DNA from: UBA2882 sp964619485 | GTDB taxonomy: Bacteria; Bacillota; Clostridia; Lachnospirales; Lachnospiraceae | NCBI GenBank assembly: GCA_964619485.1 | Contig: CAZUCI010000008.1 | Coordinates: 1 to 60,108, forward strand | DNA length: 60,108 nucleotides | Reading direction: 5' to 3' | Shown: positions 60,028-60,108 of the stretch, one piece after another | How the letters are laid out: the number at the start of each line of letters is the position of its first letter | Position numbering within the stretch: position 1 is the stretch's first letter | Made by a program: the position numbers and the translations under genes | Notes under the pieces: generated by a model | The model's input: only the letters and a program-made list of their open reading frames with translations | Database searches by the model: none | What the model was told of the DNA's origin: nothing

Positions 60028-60108
60028 ATGTATTTAAAGAGTATAGAAGTGCATGGATTTAAGTCCTTTGCCAATAAAATTGTATTTGAATTCCAAAACG
60101 GAATAACA
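60028..60108 (+). CDS. smc: Chromosome segregation protein SMC, 3' truncated by window
   Basis: Only 27 codons are in the window. Seen: YLKSIEVHGFKSFANKIVFE, the SMC/RecN N-terminal beta strands just before Walker A. The position right after rnc is typical. AAAGGGG precedes the start. Confidence 0.92.
   Translation, partial: MYLKSIEVHGFKSFANKIVFEFQNGIT

Noticed and set aside
1..60108. tRNA, rRNA, CRISPR arrays, complete insertion sequences or prophage
   Set aside because: None was seen: no cloverleaf with T-loop, no spaced repeats with spacers, and no intact transposase, integrase or phage structural gene.

Overview
The window is a segment of an AT-leaning, low-GC anaerobic Firmicute chromosome, most likely a Lachnospiraceae (Clostridium cluster XIVa) gut bacterium. 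The reasons are a sodium-pumping oxaloacetate decarboxylase, a complete six-gene rnf operon, the ispH-rpsA pairing, BaiN-type flavoprotein, TmcAL-pta and yceD-rpmF-plsX-acpP-rnc-smc gene orders, and many MarR/TetR/XRE regulators and hybrid kinases. Two runs of ten N show that it is a draft or metagenome assembly. REGION 1 (1-2300): oadB (5' partial) and oadA, both crossed by an N-run. REGION 2 (2300-9030): a long palindromic element, a TetR gene with its own operator, then a housekeeping block rpiR-family / baiN-like / cmk / ispH / rpsA / cheR. REGION 3 (9200-13340): a stand-alone PolC-like PHP-exonuclease fragment, a secreted-domain acyltransferase, a second copy of the palindromic element, and an RNase H-like exonuclease. 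REGION 4 (13500-18610): rnfCDGEAB, ended by a strong terminator. REGION 5 (18620-30350): M18 aminopeptidase, rRNA methyltransferase, two membrane XRE regulators flanking a UvrA2-type ATPase with a repeat-rich leader, glutathione peroxidase, a two-sensor hybrid kinase and a MarR-flavodoxin pair. REGION 6 (30380-38760): a TetR gene with matching operators in front of itself and of an intact FtsX/ABC exporter, then a PAS hybrid kinase and an unknown protein. REGION 7 (39000-50990): a decaying accessory stretch with an Rpn nuclease pseudogene, a 31-residue ATPase stub, a Crp/Fnr-DUF438 pair, a structured leader RNA with terminator, a MATE exporter, a heavy-metal-domain/methyltransferase fusion, and a second TetR-ABC exporter module in which the ATPase is frameshifted and the permease is cut and joined to the tail of a hybrid kinase. 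REGION 8 (51050-60108): ACT protein, UPF0210 protein, tmcAL, pta, a DUF6020-like membrane protein in the place where ackA is often found, and the yceD-rpmF-plsX-acpP-rnc-smc housekeeping run. Working together: Oad and Rnf would both build an ion gradient from fermentation, pta serves acetate formation, and the TetR, MarR and kinase genes are local sensors for export and redox stress. The most unusual items are the paired 137/138-nt palindromic elements with compensatory base changes, the PolC-derived PHP-exo fragment with apparently lost catalytic residues, the structured RNA at 42170-42258, and the permease/kinase deletion junction at about 50163.
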